Of a stretch of DNA of 64,000 nucleotides, positions 42,183 to 50,908 are shown piece by piece. The stretch comes from Antarctobacter albus (GTDB lineage: Bacteria; Pseudomonadota; Alphaproteobacteria; Rhodobacterales; Rhodobacteraceae): contig NZ_FMZI01000017.1 of assembly GCF_900101505.1 (NCBI RefSeq), positions 1 to 64,000 on the forward strand, in the 5' to 3' direction. The notes beneath the pieces were generated by a model. It had not been told where the DNA came from. It searched no databases and saw nothing but the letters and a program-made list of their open reading frames with translations. Numbering within the stretch: position 1 is the stretch's first letter; every line of letters begins with the position of its first letter. The position numbers and the translations under genes are program-made.

Positions 42183-43627
42183 GCCCTCCAGAAGCCGATG
42201 GTAAAGAGTGCGAAGACCGCCAGGATTTCAAGCCGCCCCACCAGCATGGCAAAGCTGAGTATCCATTTCGCCGTGTCGCTGAGGCTGGAAAAATTGCCCG
42301 CCGGTCCGATCGTGTCTCCCAGTCCCGGGCCAATGTTGGCAATGGCGGTCGCTGCCCCGGACACCGAGGTGATGAAATCAAGGCCCGTCAGGCTGAGCGC
42401 GACGGACAGGACGCCCAGCGACACCACGAAAAAGACGAAGAAGCTCATGACCGAGCTCAAGACGTCCGGCCCCACCGGGCGCCCCTGGTAACGCGGCACA
42501 AAGACCCCGTGCGGCGCGCGGATGCGGCGCAACTGCACCCGGATCGAGGCAAAGAGCAACTGGTAGCGGAAGATCTTGACGGAGCAAGCCGTGGACCCGG
42601 CGCAGCCGCCGATCAGCCCGATGAAAAAGAACATGGCGATCAGGAAAGGTCCCCAACTCATGTAGTCGACGCTGGCATATCCGGTGCCCGAGATGATCGA
42701 GGTGATGTTGAACAGCGCCTCGCGCACGGCCTGTTCAGGATGATGCGGAAAGATCGACAAGAGCGTGATCGAGGTCACGACCACCAGGGTTCCGATGATG
42801 GCGAGAAAGGTCAGTACCTGGCTGTCGGACAACAGGACGAACCTGTGCCCCGCTACCATTTGGACGTAGCGCACGAATGGCAGCGCGGCGAGAATCATGA
42901 AGACAGAAGCGACATATTCCGCCGGCCCGGAGAACGTGCCGAAGCTGGCGTTGTAGTTTGAAAAACCGCCGGTCGAGACGGTGGTCATCGCATGCACCGT
43001 CGCGTCAAAGGCGTTCATGCCGCAAAGCAGGTAGCTGATCGTGCAGAACAGCGTAAGCGAGATGTAGATCGAAGAGATCGAGGCCGAAATCTGCGTCGCC
43101 CGGGGCAGGATCTTGCCCATCGTGTCGAAAGCCTCGGATCGAAAGATCTGCATCCCGCCGACCCGCAACTCCGGCAGAAAGACCATCGCGACGACGATGA
43201 TCCCGATCCCCCCCAGCCATTGCAGCAATCCCCGCCACAGCAGCAGCCCCTTGGGCAATCCGTCAAGGTTCGTCAGAACGGTCGACCCGGTGGTGGTCAG
43301 GCCCGACATCGCCTCGAAAAAGGCATCGGTATAGCTGACCCCTGTGGCCCCCAGGACAAAGGGCAGCGCCCCGAAGACCGGCAGCGCCACCCAGACGCCC
43401 GTGGTCAGCAGGAACGTCTGTTGCAGGGTCAGCCCCTTCTTGACCGCGTTGGCACAGGACAAAGACGTCAGCCCGCCCGCCAGCATGGTGATGCTTGCGC
43501 TTTCAAGGAAGACCGGCCATTCACCCCGCCCCTCTGCCAGGTCGACCACGAGCGGCAGCAACATGCAGGCACCAAGGCAGGCGACCAGCAGGCCGATCAC
43601 ATAGGCGACGGGGCGAACATCGAACAT
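42179..43627 (-). CDS. trkH: TrkH-family potassium uptake protein
   Basis: A 482-residue inner-membrane K+ channel subunit. Ten or so hydrophobic segments with pore-loop filters such as 'SGLTTTGSTVLTNLDGLPKG' (~109-128) and 'TTVSTGGFSNYNASFGTFSG'; later 'GCAGSTACSVKIFRYQLLF'. It needs a cytosolic TrkA NAD-binding partner, which is not in the window. The stop overlaps the start of the thiamine diphosphate enzyme (ATGATGA), suggesting co-transcription from upstream. Confidence 0.93.
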   Translation of the reverse strand: MFDVRPVAYVIGLLVACLGACMLLPLVVDLAEGRGEWPVFLESASITMLAGGLTSLSCANAVKKGLTLQQTFLLTTGVWVALPVFGALPFVLGATGVSYTDAFFEAMSGLTTTGSTVLTNLDGLPKGLLLWRGLLQWLGGIGIIVVAMVFLPELRVGGMQIFRSEAFDTMGKILPRATQISASISSIYISLTLFCTISYLLCGMNAFDATVHAMTTVSTGGFSNYNASFGTFSGPAEYVASVFMILAALPFVRYVQMVAGHRFVLLSDSQVLTFLAIIGTLVVVTSITLLSIFPHHPEQAVREALFNITSIISGTGYASVDYMSWGPFLIAMFFFIGLIGGCAGSTACSVKIFRYQLLFASIRVQLRRIRAPHGVFVPRYQGRPVGPDVLSSVMSFFVFFVVSLGVLSVALSLTGLDFITSVSGAATAIANIGPGLGDTIGPAGNFSSLSDTAKWILSFAMLVGRLEILAVFALFTIGFWRA

Positions 43628-43697
43628 GAGACGGAGCGTTGGCCCGCCGGTGCAGGACTGTCAAGCGCCCTGCGCACCCTTGCCGCAACGCCGTCCG

Positions 43698-43925
43698 TCA
43701 GGCGGCCAGAAGGTCGCGAAAGACGAAGGACAGGATATCGTCGCGCGCGATGCCCAGAGCGGCAAGTTCCGCGTCCGACGCGCATTCCAGGGCAATGATC
43801 TGCCGCAACTTGGCCCTGCGAAGCTGTCCCGGGTTCATCCCGAACCCCACTTCGGACAGGAAGACATCGATCCGGCTGTTGAGGGACCTGTGGCCCATCC
43901 CGATCTGAACATTGTCGCGTGTCAT
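43698..43925 (-). CDS. Small DUF1127-like protein
   Basis: A 75-residue protein whose second half reads 'LRQIIALECASDAELAALGI' and 'ARDDILSFVFRDLLA'. The 'SDAELAALGIARDDI' part is the DUF1127 hallmark seen also in the CcaF1-like protein at 36239, but this protein is less arginine-rich and has a different N-terminus. It lies 70 bp upstream of trkH on the same strand. No CTCCTCC hairpins follow it. Function unknown; a divergent DUF1127 paralogue is the best reading. Confidence 0.6.
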   Translation of the reverse strand: MTRDNVQIGMGHRSLNSRIDVFLSEVGFGMNPGQLRRAKLRQIIALECASDAELAALGIARDDILSFVFRDLLAA

Positions 43926-44046
43926 GACTGGAAACCTTATCCTGCGTGGCCGGTTTCCTCCCTGCGGTTTACCCTCTCACAAAAGAGGTAACCAATCCAT
44001 GAAAGCGCCGAACGTTGCCGTGAGGCGCCAGTCGCTGCACAAAGGC

Positions 44047-44071
44047 GCGGCAGGGCCAGCGGCCCTGCCGC
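44047..44071 (-). terminator. Probable terminator after folE2
   Basis: An 11-bp perfect stem, GCGGCAGGGCC (44047-44057) with GGCCCTGCCGC (44061-44071), 3-base loop, just downstream of the folE2 stop on the minus strand. Only a short T stretch follows, so it may be inefficient or Rho-assisted. Confidence 0.65.
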
Positions 44072-44079
44072 CTATTCCA

Positions 44080-45180
44080 TCAGCCGACGTGAAACAGGGT
44101 CGAGAAGAGCTTGGGGTCCAAGCTTTCTGCCGCGAAAAGATCGCCCTCGGTCAGGACGGAGACCGCGTCGTGGCTGTGCAGGCTTTCCTGGTGGCTGGCG
44201 ACCACGCGGTAATCCCCGACACGCGCGTCCGCCTGCAGCTGCTCCGCGAACAGACGGGCGGCATCCTCCACAAAGATCGGGTTGGCCGCGTTCAGTTCGG
44301 CAAAGGCCTGTTCGTCCTCACGCTTGACCATAACCTGCGTCTCTGTCGGGACGGCGCGGCGACACATGTCCACCACGTCCTCGAACCAGAGGCACTCCCC
44401 TTCCTTGACCTCGACGGAAATACGCGCAACCGAACGTTGCGAATGCGGCGTGGCCAGCTGCCCACGCGTCCGTCGCGCATGTTCCGACAATTCCAGAGAG
44501 CACGGGCAGGTCGAGGAATAGACATAGTCAAGGTGCATGACCTTGCGGCGCACGCCGTCCTGTTCCACCAGTTCCAGAGCAATGTCATAGTACTGGTAGC
44601 CCGACAGGCCCGACCGCAGGCTTTCGACCTTCATCGGAAAGGAGAAGCGCATGTTGATGCGGGCATCAAAGCTTTCCAGGTCACTCTTGTAATCGTCCAG
44701 CGCCGCCTCGATCACCTCGAAGCTGAAGGTCTTGTCCGCATGGGCATAGAAGGACCGCATGATGCGGCTCATGTTGATGCCCTTCTTGTCGGCCTCCAGG
44801 CTGACGGTGCCGGTCACGCTGGTTTCCAGGTGCAGGTCGCCATTGTCGCGGGTGTGATACTGGATCGGCAGGCGAAAGTTGGAAATGCCCACGTGCTGAA
44901 TGGCACGATTCGCCCCACGAATCAGCGAGGACGGCCCATTCTGCAGGTCCGGCAAACCCGCCTTGTAGTCAGAATCGACGCTGAAATTGTCCGGGTAGGC
45001 ACGCGACAGCGCCGGATAGGAATCCGGCGCCGAATCGGGTGCAAGACGAGCCACGAGGGGATCCAGCGCCTCGATCTCGGCGTCCTGCGCCTTCGAAGCC
45101 CAGCGACGCAGCAATTCCAGTGCTTCTGCCGCCTCTTCCTGGCTGGGCTTCCGATCGATTTCCGGTGTGTGGACGTTCAT
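44080..45180 (-). CDS. folE2: GTP cyclohydrolase FolE2 (type IB)
   Basis: A 366-residue enzyme making 7,8-dihydroneopterin triphosphate from GTP for folate (and queuosine) synthesis. FolE2 marks: 'QYHTRDNGDLHLETSVTG', 'GINMSRIMRSFYAHADKTFS', and the metal/catalytic Cys in 'YVYSSTCPCSLELSEHAR'. Unlike FolE1 it does not strictly need zinc and in many bacteria is induced on zinc starvation, though no clear Zur site was seen here. ATG 45180 follows GAAAGGGG; GTG 45186 would add two residues. Confidence 0.94.
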   Translation of the reverse strand: MNVHTPEIDRKPSQEEAAEALELLRRWASKAQDAEIEALDPLVARLAPDSAPDSYPALSRAYPDNFSVDSDYKAGLPDLQNGPSSLIRGANRAIQHVGISNFRLPIQYHTRDNGDLHLETSVTGTVSLEADKKGINMSRIMRSFYAHADKTFSFEVIEAALDDYKSDLESFDARINMRFSFPMKVESLRSGLSGYQYYDIALELVEQDGVRRKVMHLDYVYSSTCPCSLELSEHARRTRGQLATPHSQRSVARISVEVKEGECLWFEDVVDMCRRAVPTETQVMVKREDEQAFAELNAANPIFVEDAARLFAEQLQADARVGDYRVVASHQESLHSHDAVSVLTEGDLFAAESLDPKLFSTLFHVG

Positions 45181-45218
45181 GGCCACCCCTTTCGAGCATG
45201 TCTTCGACGCTTAACCTA

Positions 45219-45239
45219 GGAATTGTTCACATCAATTCC
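45219..45239. promoter_or_regulatory. Inverted repeat GGAATTG-7-CAATTCC between metZ and folE2
   Basis: Perfect 7-bp arms (45219-45225 and 45233-45239) with a 7-base centre, ~40 bp upstream of the folE2 start. Either an operator for folE2 or a weak stem at the end of the metZ transcript; there is no T run in the minus-strand direction. Confidence 0.4.
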
Positions 45240-45301
45240 AATCTCGAAATAGTATACGTCGCCAAGCGAAGCCCGGATCACTCGCGGGCGGCACATGGCC
45301 G

Positions 45302-46495
45302 TCAGACCGCGTCCAGCGCCTGCAGAACGTCCCGAACGAGATCCTCGGGGTCCTCGATCCCCACCGACAGCCGGATCATCCCGTCACCGATGCCCAAAGC
45401 CGCGCGTTGTTCGGGTTTCAGACGCTGGTGCGTGGTGGTCGCCGGATGGGTCGCGATGGATTTGGCATCGCCGAGGTTGTTCGAGATGATGACCACCTGC
45501 AGCGCGTTCAACATGCGAAAGGCTGCCTCCTTGCCGCCCTCGACCTCGAAGGCGATAAGGGTGCCGCCAGCGCCAAGCTGCTGTTGGGCAAGTCCGTTCT
45601 GCGGATGGCTGGCATGCCCCGGATAGATCATCCGCGATACCTTGGGATGATCCACCAATGCCTCCGCCAAGGCCACGGCGCCCTCGGTCTGGGCGCGGAC
45701 GCGCAGTTTCAGCGTCTCCAGCCCCTTCAGCATCACCCAGGCGTTGAATGGGCTCATCGAACCGCCCGTGTGCTTCATGTAGGGTTCGACCACGCCGCGA
45801 ATATGCTCACGGGTGCCAAGGATCACGCCGCCCAGGCAGCGGCCCTGCCCGTCGACATGCTTGGTCGTGGAATAGACAACCAGGTCAGCGCCTTGCGCGA
45901 TGGCCTTCGAGTAGATCGGCGTCGAAAAGACGTTGTCAACGATGACCGTGGCACCCACCTTGTGGGCCAGGTCCGCGACCCCGGCGATGTCCACCAGTTG
46001 CAGTGTCGGGTTCGACATGCTCTCGAAGAAGACCGCCTTGGTGTCGGGGCGCAGCGCCGCTTGCCACTGAGACAGGTCCTCACCATCGACAAAGGTCACT
46101 TCGACCCCGTAGCGCGTCAGCACCTCTTCGAGAACGTAGAGACAGGAACCGAACAGCGCCTTGGCGGAGACGACGTGATCGCCGGCCCGCAGCATCGAGG
46201 TCAGCGCGCCGCTGACCGCCGCCATGCCACTGGCACAGGCGAATCCGTCCTCGGCCCCTTCCAGAAGCGCCATGCGCTCTTCGAACATCGCCACGGTAGG
46301 GTTGCCGTAGCGGGCATAGATGAATTCGTCTTCGCCCGCCTTGAGAAAGCGCGCCTCCGCCGCCTCGGCAGTGTCATAGACGAATCCCTGCGTCAGGAAG
46401 ATCGCTTCGCTGACCTCGCCCCACTGGCTGCGTTTGGTGCCGCCGTGCACAAGGTTCGTCGCCTTGCCGTGCGCCTGTTTCTCTTCGATGCTCAT
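45302..46495 (-). CDS. metZ: O-succinylhomoserine sulfhydrylase
   Basis: A 397-residue PLP enzyme of trans-sulfuration, forming homocysteine from O-succinylhomoserine and sulfide. Seen: 'ATNLVHGGTKRSQWGEVSEA', 'YARYGNPTVAMFEERMALLE', the PLP lysine in 'VVYSTTKHVDGQGRCLGG', and 'YPGHASHPQNGLAQQQLG'. The start is ATG 46495 with GGGAGTGG upstream; a longer reading runs through the riboswitch leader and has no protein character. It is controlled by the SAM-II riboswitch directly upstream, as in many alphaproteobacteria. Confidence 0.94.
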   Translation of the reverse strand: MSIEEKQAHGKATNLVHGGTKRSQWGEVSEAIFLTQGFVYDTAEAAEARFLKAGEDEFIYARYGNPTVAMFEERMALLEGAEDGFACASGMAAVSGALTSMLRAGDHVVSAKALFGSCLYVLEEVLTRYGVEVTFVDGEDLSQWQAALRPDTKAVFFESMSNPTLQLVDIAGVADLAHKVGATVIVDNVFSTPIYSKAIAQGADLVVYSTTKHVDGQGRCLGGVILGTREHIRGVVEPYMKHTGGSMSPFNAWVMLKGLETLKLRVRAQTEGAVALAEALVDHPKVSRMIYPGHASHPQNGLAQQQLGAGGTLIAFEVEGGKEAAFRMLNALQVVIISNNLGDAKSIATHPATTTHQRLKPEQRAALGIGDGMIRLSVGIEDPEDLVRDVLQALDAV

Positions 46496-46510
46496 GGGTC
46501 CACTCCCAAC

Positions 46511-46547
46511 AAAAAAGCCCCGATCGCGGTCAAGCGAAAGGAGCCTT
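46511..46547 (-). terminator. Possible intrinsic terminator in the metZ leader
   Basis: On the minus strand AAGGCTCC (46547-46540) can pair with GGGGCTTT (from 46521), using G-U pairs, and six T residues follow (46516-46511). It sits between the SAM-II aptamer and the metZ ribosome site, so ligand binding could favour termination. Confidence 0.5.
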
Positions 46548-46553
46548 CCGTCT

Positions 46554-46623
46554 GACCTCTTTAGCGGAATTTCAAGGGGCGATGCCCTCCGTGGCCCGCA
46601 ATCCGGTAACAAATCGCCACGGG
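46554..46623 (-). promoter_or_regulatory. SAM-II riboswitch aptamer upstream of metZ
   Basis: On the minus strand the leader reads CGTGGCGATTTG, ACCGGATTGCGG, GCCACG, then TTGAAATTCCGCTAAAGAGG. This matches the SAM-II pattern: a P1 stem (CGTGGC with GCCACG), the GATTT and ACCG-ATTGC internal segments, and the downstream pseudoknot strand ending GCTAAA-AGG. It starts right at the transcription start predicted from the promoter at 46628-46656. Binding of S-adenosylmethionine would shut off metZ, giving end-product control. Confidence 0.8.
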
Positions 46624-46627
46624 CGTT

Positions 46628-46656
46628 GGCATAGAGACGTTAAGATCACATTGCAA
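46628..46656 (-). promoter_or_regulatory. Sigma-70 type promoter of metZ
   Basis: On the minus strand TTGCAA (46656-46651) and TATGCC (46633-46628) are separated by exactly 17 bp. The predicted start, ~46621, coincides with the first stem of the SAM-II aptamer, which supports both calls. Confidence 0.65.
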
Positions 46657-46742
46657 GGGCGTCACGACGTTGTAACCCGCTCTTCACGATACCGTCGCAG
46701 CATTGAGGTAGGGCCACGCACAAGATGTAGTGGGACGCTGCC

Positions 46743-47657
46743 ATGCCAATGCTACGGATCACAGTCATCGAACATGAGGCCCGCCTGCATGGCGGCACTG
46801 CCCCCCTGCTGCCCGCGCTCGCCGATGCGCTGGCAACCGATTCCGGGCCGGTCACGATCATGGTGCATGGCTACAAGTACCAGCCCGGCCACCCCGTGCA
46901 CTGTCCACATGCCTCGTTGATGTCCCCAGCCCCGCGCGCCAAGGACCGCCGGGTCGTCAGCTGGCCCGACCGTCTGGGCCTTCAGGGGCGTGTCGCCATA
47001 TCCTTTGGCTGGCAGGCGCGCGGCTCGATCTGGGCGGCACACCGTCGCGCAGCTTTGGCGGGAGAGGCGCTGGCGGCGCTTGTGCGCGAGGTTCGCCGCC
47101 TGGCCCCGCGGCGCCCGGTCAATGTCATCGCCCACTCGCTTGGTGCCCGGGTTGCCCTTGCGGCAGTGCGTGCAGGCGCCCCCGGCACCATCACCCGCGC
47201 CGTCCTTCTGGCTGCGGCGGAATACGGCGCGGTGGCGCGTTATACGCTGGACAGCGCAAGGGGCTGTCGGACGCAGGTCCTGAACGTCACCAGCCGCGAA
47301 AACGACCTGTTCGATTTCATGCTGGAACGGTTGGTGCCTCCGACGCATCCGGGTGACCGGATGTTGGGGCATGGTGGCGTAGACCTGCCGCAAATGGTGA
47401 CGTTGCAGCTCGACGATGAACAAAGCTTAACAGCCCTGCGCCGCCTGGGCTTTCCGATCGCACCACCGCAACGCCTGATCTGCCACTGGTCGCCGTACCT
47501 GCGCGAGGGCGTCTTTCCGCTCTACCGCGCCATCCTGAGCGGCACCCTACCGATGGACGACCTTCGGGCGGTCCTGCCCACCGCCTGCGCCCCACGCTGG
47601 TCGCGTTTGCGCCCACGGTTGCCGCGCCCGCAACCACCATTGGTGCCCGCCGAGTAA
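46743..47657 (+). CDS. Alpha/beta hydrolase
   Basis: A 304-residue cytoplasmic hydrolase. It has an oxyanion-type 'TIMVHGYKYQPGHP' near residues 38-51 and the nucleophile elbow 'VNVIAHSLGARVALAAVRAG' (GxSxG as AHSLG) at ~121-140. Such DUF900/lipase-like proteins cleave esters, but the substrate cannot be guessed. It is divergent from metZ; the ATG follows GGGACGCTGCC with only a weak ribosome site. The C-terminal ~40 residues are Arg/Pro-rich. Confidence 0.8.
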   Translation: MPMLRITVIEHEARLHGGTAPLLPALADALATDSGPVTIMVHGYKYQPGHPVHCPHASLMSPAPRAKDRRVVSWPDRLGLQGRVAISFGWQARGSIWAAHRRAALAGEALAALVREVRRLAPRRPVNVIAHSLGARVALAAVRAGAPGTITRAVLLAAAEYGAVARYTLDSARGCRTQVLNVTSRENDLFDFMLERLVPPTHPGDRMLGHGGVDLPQMVTLQLDDEQSLTALRRLGFPIAPPQRLICHWSPYLREGVFPLYRAILSGTLPMDDLRAVLPTACAPRWSRLRPRLPRPQPPLVPAE

Positions 47658-47778
47658 CCCGCCGCTGCCTCATATAGGGCAACCTGCCCGTATTGCAGGC
47701 AGATTTCACATGTCTCCGGTTGCCTCTCCGGCCTTCCCCGGCCCAATATGGAAGAGTAGCCAACCAGCGGAGAAGCGT

Positions 47779-49662
47779 GTGGACTCCTTTCTTTTTCAGG
47801 CTTCTGTCTTTCTTCTTGCCGCAGTGATCGCTGTGCCTCTCGCAGCGCGCCTGGGGCTGGGCTCGGTACTTGGCTACTTGCTGGCCGGACTTGTGATCGG
47901 ACCCGGACTCGGGCTGATCGTGGCGACGGACGACATCCAGCATTTTGCCGAATTCGGCGTGGTCATGATGCTGTTCATCATCGGGCTGGAGCTGGAACCC
48001 CGCGCGCTCTGGGACATGCGGCATCGTCTGATCGGCCTCGGCGGATTGCAGATCGTGCTGACCACTTCGGCCATCCTCGCCGGGGGCATGGCGCTTGGCT
48101 TGGCCTGGCCGACGGCCCTGGCCGTGGGCCTCGCGCTGGCGCTGTCGTCGACTGCCATCGTGCTGCAGACGCTAAATGAAAAGAACCTGATGCAGACCAA
48201 TGGCGGGCGATCCGCCTTTTCGGTTCTTCTGACGCAGGACATCGCGGTGATCCCGATCCTGGTCATCCTGCCGCTTTTGTCGATACCCGCCTTCGTCAGT
48301 CCGGGAACCTTCCTGCAAGAGAACTCCGACCACGGAGATCACGGCACAGACGCGCATCACGCGGCCATGTCCCTGGTCGAAGGCCTGCCCGGCTGGGGTG
48401 CTGCGCTGGTGACGCTGGCAGTGATCGCCGCGATCATCCTTGCCGGTGTCTATGGGGCCCGCCCCCTGTTCCGTTACATCCACGCCGCGCATCTGCCCGA
48501 GATGTTCACCGCCGTCGCCCTGCTGATCGTGATCGGCATCGCCTTTCTGATGATGCTGGTCGGCCTGTCTCCGGCGCTTGGCACCTTCCTGGCAGGGGTT
48601 GTCCTTGCCAACTCCGAGTTCCGGCACGAGCTTGAATCGGACATCGAACCCTTCAAGGGTCTGCTGCTGGGGCTGTTCTTTATCACCGTGGGCGCCGGGA
48701 TCGATGTCGAGTCGCTGTTGCGCGAGCCCATGACCATCCTCGGGCTGGCGCTGGCAGTGATCCTGGTCAAGGGCATCGTGCTTTATGGTCTGGGGCGCGC
48801 CTTTGGGCTGCGCAAGCGCGGGCTGTGGCTGTTCACGCTGGGCCTGGCCCAGGCCGGCGAGTTCGGTTTTGTCCTGATCTCCTTCGGTCGTCAGCAAAGC
48901 GTCTTTTCCGCCGATCTCGGCGGTCGGCTTTTGCTGATCATCGCCATGACCATGTTGATCACCCCCCTGCTCTTCCTTCTGTTCGACTATCTCAACAAGG
49001 GGTTCAGCAAGCTCACCGAAAGCGCCGAGGAAGACGCCATCGACGAAGAAGGCCCGGTGCTGATCGCGGGGATCGGGCGCTTTGGCCAGATCGTCAATCG
49101 TCTCGTGCGTTCTGCGGGGCACCGTACCGTGGTGCTTGACCATGACATCAAGACGATCCAGCTGATCCGGCGGTTCGGGGTCAAGGGCTTCTTCGGCGAT
49201 CCCACGCGGCCCGAACTCTTGCACGCCGCCGGGATAGATTCCGCGCGTGTCTTGGTGGCAGCCCTGGACGATCCCAAGGCCACGACCAAGCTGGTGGCCT
49301 ATGCCCGCCGCATCCGCCCCGATCTGCACATCGTCGCCCGCGCACGGGACCGGACGCACGTCTATGCGCTCTACCAGGCGGGGGCAAATGACATCGTGCG
49401 CGAGATGTTCGACAGCAGTCTTCGTGCCGGCCGGTACGTTCTGGAAAACGTCGGTATGAGCGAATTCGAAGCCGCCATTGCGGAAGAAACCTTCTATCAC
49501 CATGACCGACGTACCATCCGCGAGCTGGCCCAGCTCTGGGATCCGTCGATTCCCCCGGCCGAGAACGCCGCCTATGTGGCCCGCTCGAAGGAGTTGGAAC
49601 GCGAGTTGGAGACGGAACTCTACACCGCGCTCACCGAACGCGGAAAGCAGGACGCGGCATAG
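47779..49662 (+). CDS. Monovalent cation:proton antiporter, CPA2/KefB type
   Basis: A 627-residue K+ efflux or cation/H+ antiporter. The N-terminal ~390 residues make a 12-13-helix Na+/H+ exchanger domain ('LLAGLVIGPGLGLI', 'MLFIIGLELEPRALWDMRH'), with a His/Asp-rich loop 'NSDHGDHGTDAHHAAMS' near residue 188 that could bind metal. The C-terminal TrkA_N (RCK) domain has 'VLIAGIGRFGQIVNRLVRSA' and 'VLDHDIKTIQLIRRFG', binding NAD(H) or glutathione adducts. GTG 47779 with GGAG upstream is chosen; an ATG at 47710 would add a leader unlike the family. Confidence 0.9.
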   Translation: MDSFLFQASVFLLAAVIAVPLAARLGLGSVLGYLLAGLVIGPGLGLIVATDDIQHFAEFGVVMMLFIIGLELEPRALWDMRHRLIGLGGLQIVLTTSAILAGGMALGLAWPTALAVGLALALSSTAIVLQTLNEKNLMQTNGGRSAFSVLLTQDIAVIPILVILPLLSIPAFVSPGTFLQENSDHGDHGTDAHHAAMSLVEGLPGWGAALVTLAVIAAIILAGVYGARPLFRYIHAAHLPEMFTAVALLIVIGIAFLMMLVGLSPALGTFLAGVVLANSEFRHELESDIEPFKGLLLGLFFITVGAGIDVESLLREPMTILGLALAVILVKGIVLYGLGRAFGLRKRGLWLFTLGLAQAGEFGFVLISFGRQQSVFSADLGGRLLLIIAMTMLITPLLFLLFDYLNKGFSKLTESAEEDAIDEEGPVLIAGIGRFGQIVNRLVRSAGHRTVVLDHDIKTIQLIRRFGVKGFFGDPTRPELLHAAGIDSARVLVAALDDPKATTKLVAYARRIRPDLHIVARARDRTHVYALYQAGANDIVREMFDSSLRAGRYVLENVGMSEFEAAIAEETFYHHDRRTIRELAQLWDPSIPPAENAAYVARSKELERELETELYTALTERGKQDAA

Positions 49663-49675
49663 GCGGCAACCGGAA

Positions 49676-49707
49676 ACGAAAAAACCGCGCCCCGGGGGAC
49701 GCGGTCA
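49676..49707 (-). terminator. Intrinsic terminator of carD
   Basis: On the minus strand ACCGCG and CGCGGT flank a G/C-rich centre (49707 to ~49684) and are followed by six T residues (+ strand AAAAAA). It lies between the stops of the convergent antiporter and carD genes and could serve carD. Confidence 0.75.
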
Positions 49708-49731
49708 GTTCATTTCCGTTTCGCAGGTCGC

Positions 49732-50238
49732 TTACGCGGCGCGCAGACCCAGAACTTCGTCCACCTGCTTGGCGGCGGCGGCCTCGTCGCCGGAAACGGC
49801 GGCGATTTCGCGGGTCAGACGCTCCAGCGCGGCTTCGTACAGCTGACGCTCAGAATAGCTCTGCTCGCGCTGGTCGTCGGCGCGGTGCAGGTCGCGCACC
49901 ACCTCGGCGATGGCGATCAGATCACCCGAGTTGATCTTCTGCTCATACTCCTGGGCGCGGCGCGACCACATCGCGCGCTTGACCTTGGCCTTGCCCTTGA
50001 GGGTCTTCATGGCCTCGTTCACAACGTCCGGGGACGACAGCGACCGCATTCCGACTTCGGTGGCCTTGTGCGTCGGCACGCGCAGGGTCATCTTGTCCTT
50101 CTCGAAGGAGATCACGAAGAGTTCGAGGCTGATCCCGGCGATCTCCTGCTTTTCGATGGACACGATCTGGCCTACGCCATGCGCCGGGTAAACCACATAG
50201 TCATTGGGACGGAAGTCGTTTTTCTTGGTCTTGGTCAT
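49732..50238 (-). CDS. carD: CarD-family transcriptional regulator
   Basis: A 168-residue RNA-polymerase-binding protein. The Tudor-like RNAP-interaction domain opens 'NDYVVYPAHGVGQIVSIEKQ', and the helical C-terminal domain contains 'WSRRAQEYEQKINSGDLIAI' and 'VVRDLHRADDQREQSYSERQ', the part that contacts promoter DNA near the -10. CarD stabilises open complexes, notably at rRNA and stress promoters in alphaproteobacteria. ATG 50238 follows GAGGA; an upstream start would add six residues. Confidence 0.94.
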   Translation of the reverse strand: MTKTKKNDFRPNDYVVYPAHGVGQIVSIEKQEIAGISLELFVISFEKDKMTLRVPTHKATEVGMRSLSSPDVVNEAMKTLKGKAKVKRAMWSRRAQEYEQKINSGDLIAIAEVVRDLHRADDQREQSYSERQLYEAALERLTREIAAVSGDEAAAAKQVDEVLGLRAA

Positions 50239-50514
50239 ATAGGTCGTTCCTCGCAACTCATCAGTTGACTAGGCGACAAAAAAGACGACCGGGGATCGCT
50301 GGATTCCCGCTCATCTCATGTCATACAGTCTGGTTATGCCCCGTAGGGACGTCGGGCGTTACGCCCCGAACGTGCAGTCATCATGTGAACAACATGTATA
50401 GCATAGAATACGAAAGCATCCTAGCGCCCTCACGAAGTGAGGTTTACCAGTTGAATATCAGGGATTTAGGCAAGAAATTCCATGCCCTGCCAAAAGCGAC
50501 GGAGCGAATCGTTC
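50239..50514. other. carD upstream region and fdxA downstream region
   Basis: About 275 bases without a gene. It contains a small palindrome CAACT-CATC-AGTTG (50254-50267) close to the carD start, a GGGCG-TTA-CGCCC hairpin near 50353-50366, and CCTCAC-GAA-GTGAGG (50428-50442), which could end the fdxA transcript on the minus strand. Confidence 0.4.
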
Positions 50515-50853
50515 TTAACCGCCCTCGCCCGGTGTCTCGGAGAAGTACTTCTCCAGCTTGCCGCTTTCACCGTCACGTTCCTCGGCCTCGGGCAGCGGAT
50601 CCTTCTTGGAGATGATCACCGGCCAGAGTTCCGCGTACTTGCGGTTGAACTCGACCCATTTCTCCATGTCCGGCTCGGTGTCCGGGCGGATGGCGTCGGC
50701 AGGGCATTCCGGCTCGCAGACACCGCAGTCGATACATTCGTCGGGGTGGATCACCAACATGTTCTCGCCCTCGTAGAAGCAATCCACAGGGCACACCTCG
50801 ACGCAGTCGGTGTATTTGCAGGCAATGCAAGCATCGTTGACGATGTAGGTCAT
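50515..50853 (-). CDS. fdxA: Seven-iron ferredoxin FdxA
   Basis: A 112-residue electron carrier with a [3Fe-4S] and a [4Fe-4S] cluster. The cysteine motifs are '[18 protein letters not shown]' (~9-26) and '[16 protein letters not shown]' (~40-55). The C-terminal 50 residues ('[15 protein letters not shown]') are typical of the FdxA class. It lies upstream of carD on the same strand and downstream of the S4/helicase genes, a conserved alphaproteobacterial neighbourhood. Confidence 0.95.
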   Translation of the reverse strand: MTYIVNDACIACKYTDCVEVCPVDCFYEGENMLVIHPDECIDCGVCEPECPADAIRPDTEPDMEKWVEFNRKYAELWPVIISKKDPLPEAEERDGESGKLEKYFSETPGEGG

Positions 50854-50908
50854 GAGCTTCTGGTTCCTCGCGGCGCGCTTTTGCGCCTAGCTAATCCAGC
50901 GGTCCGGA

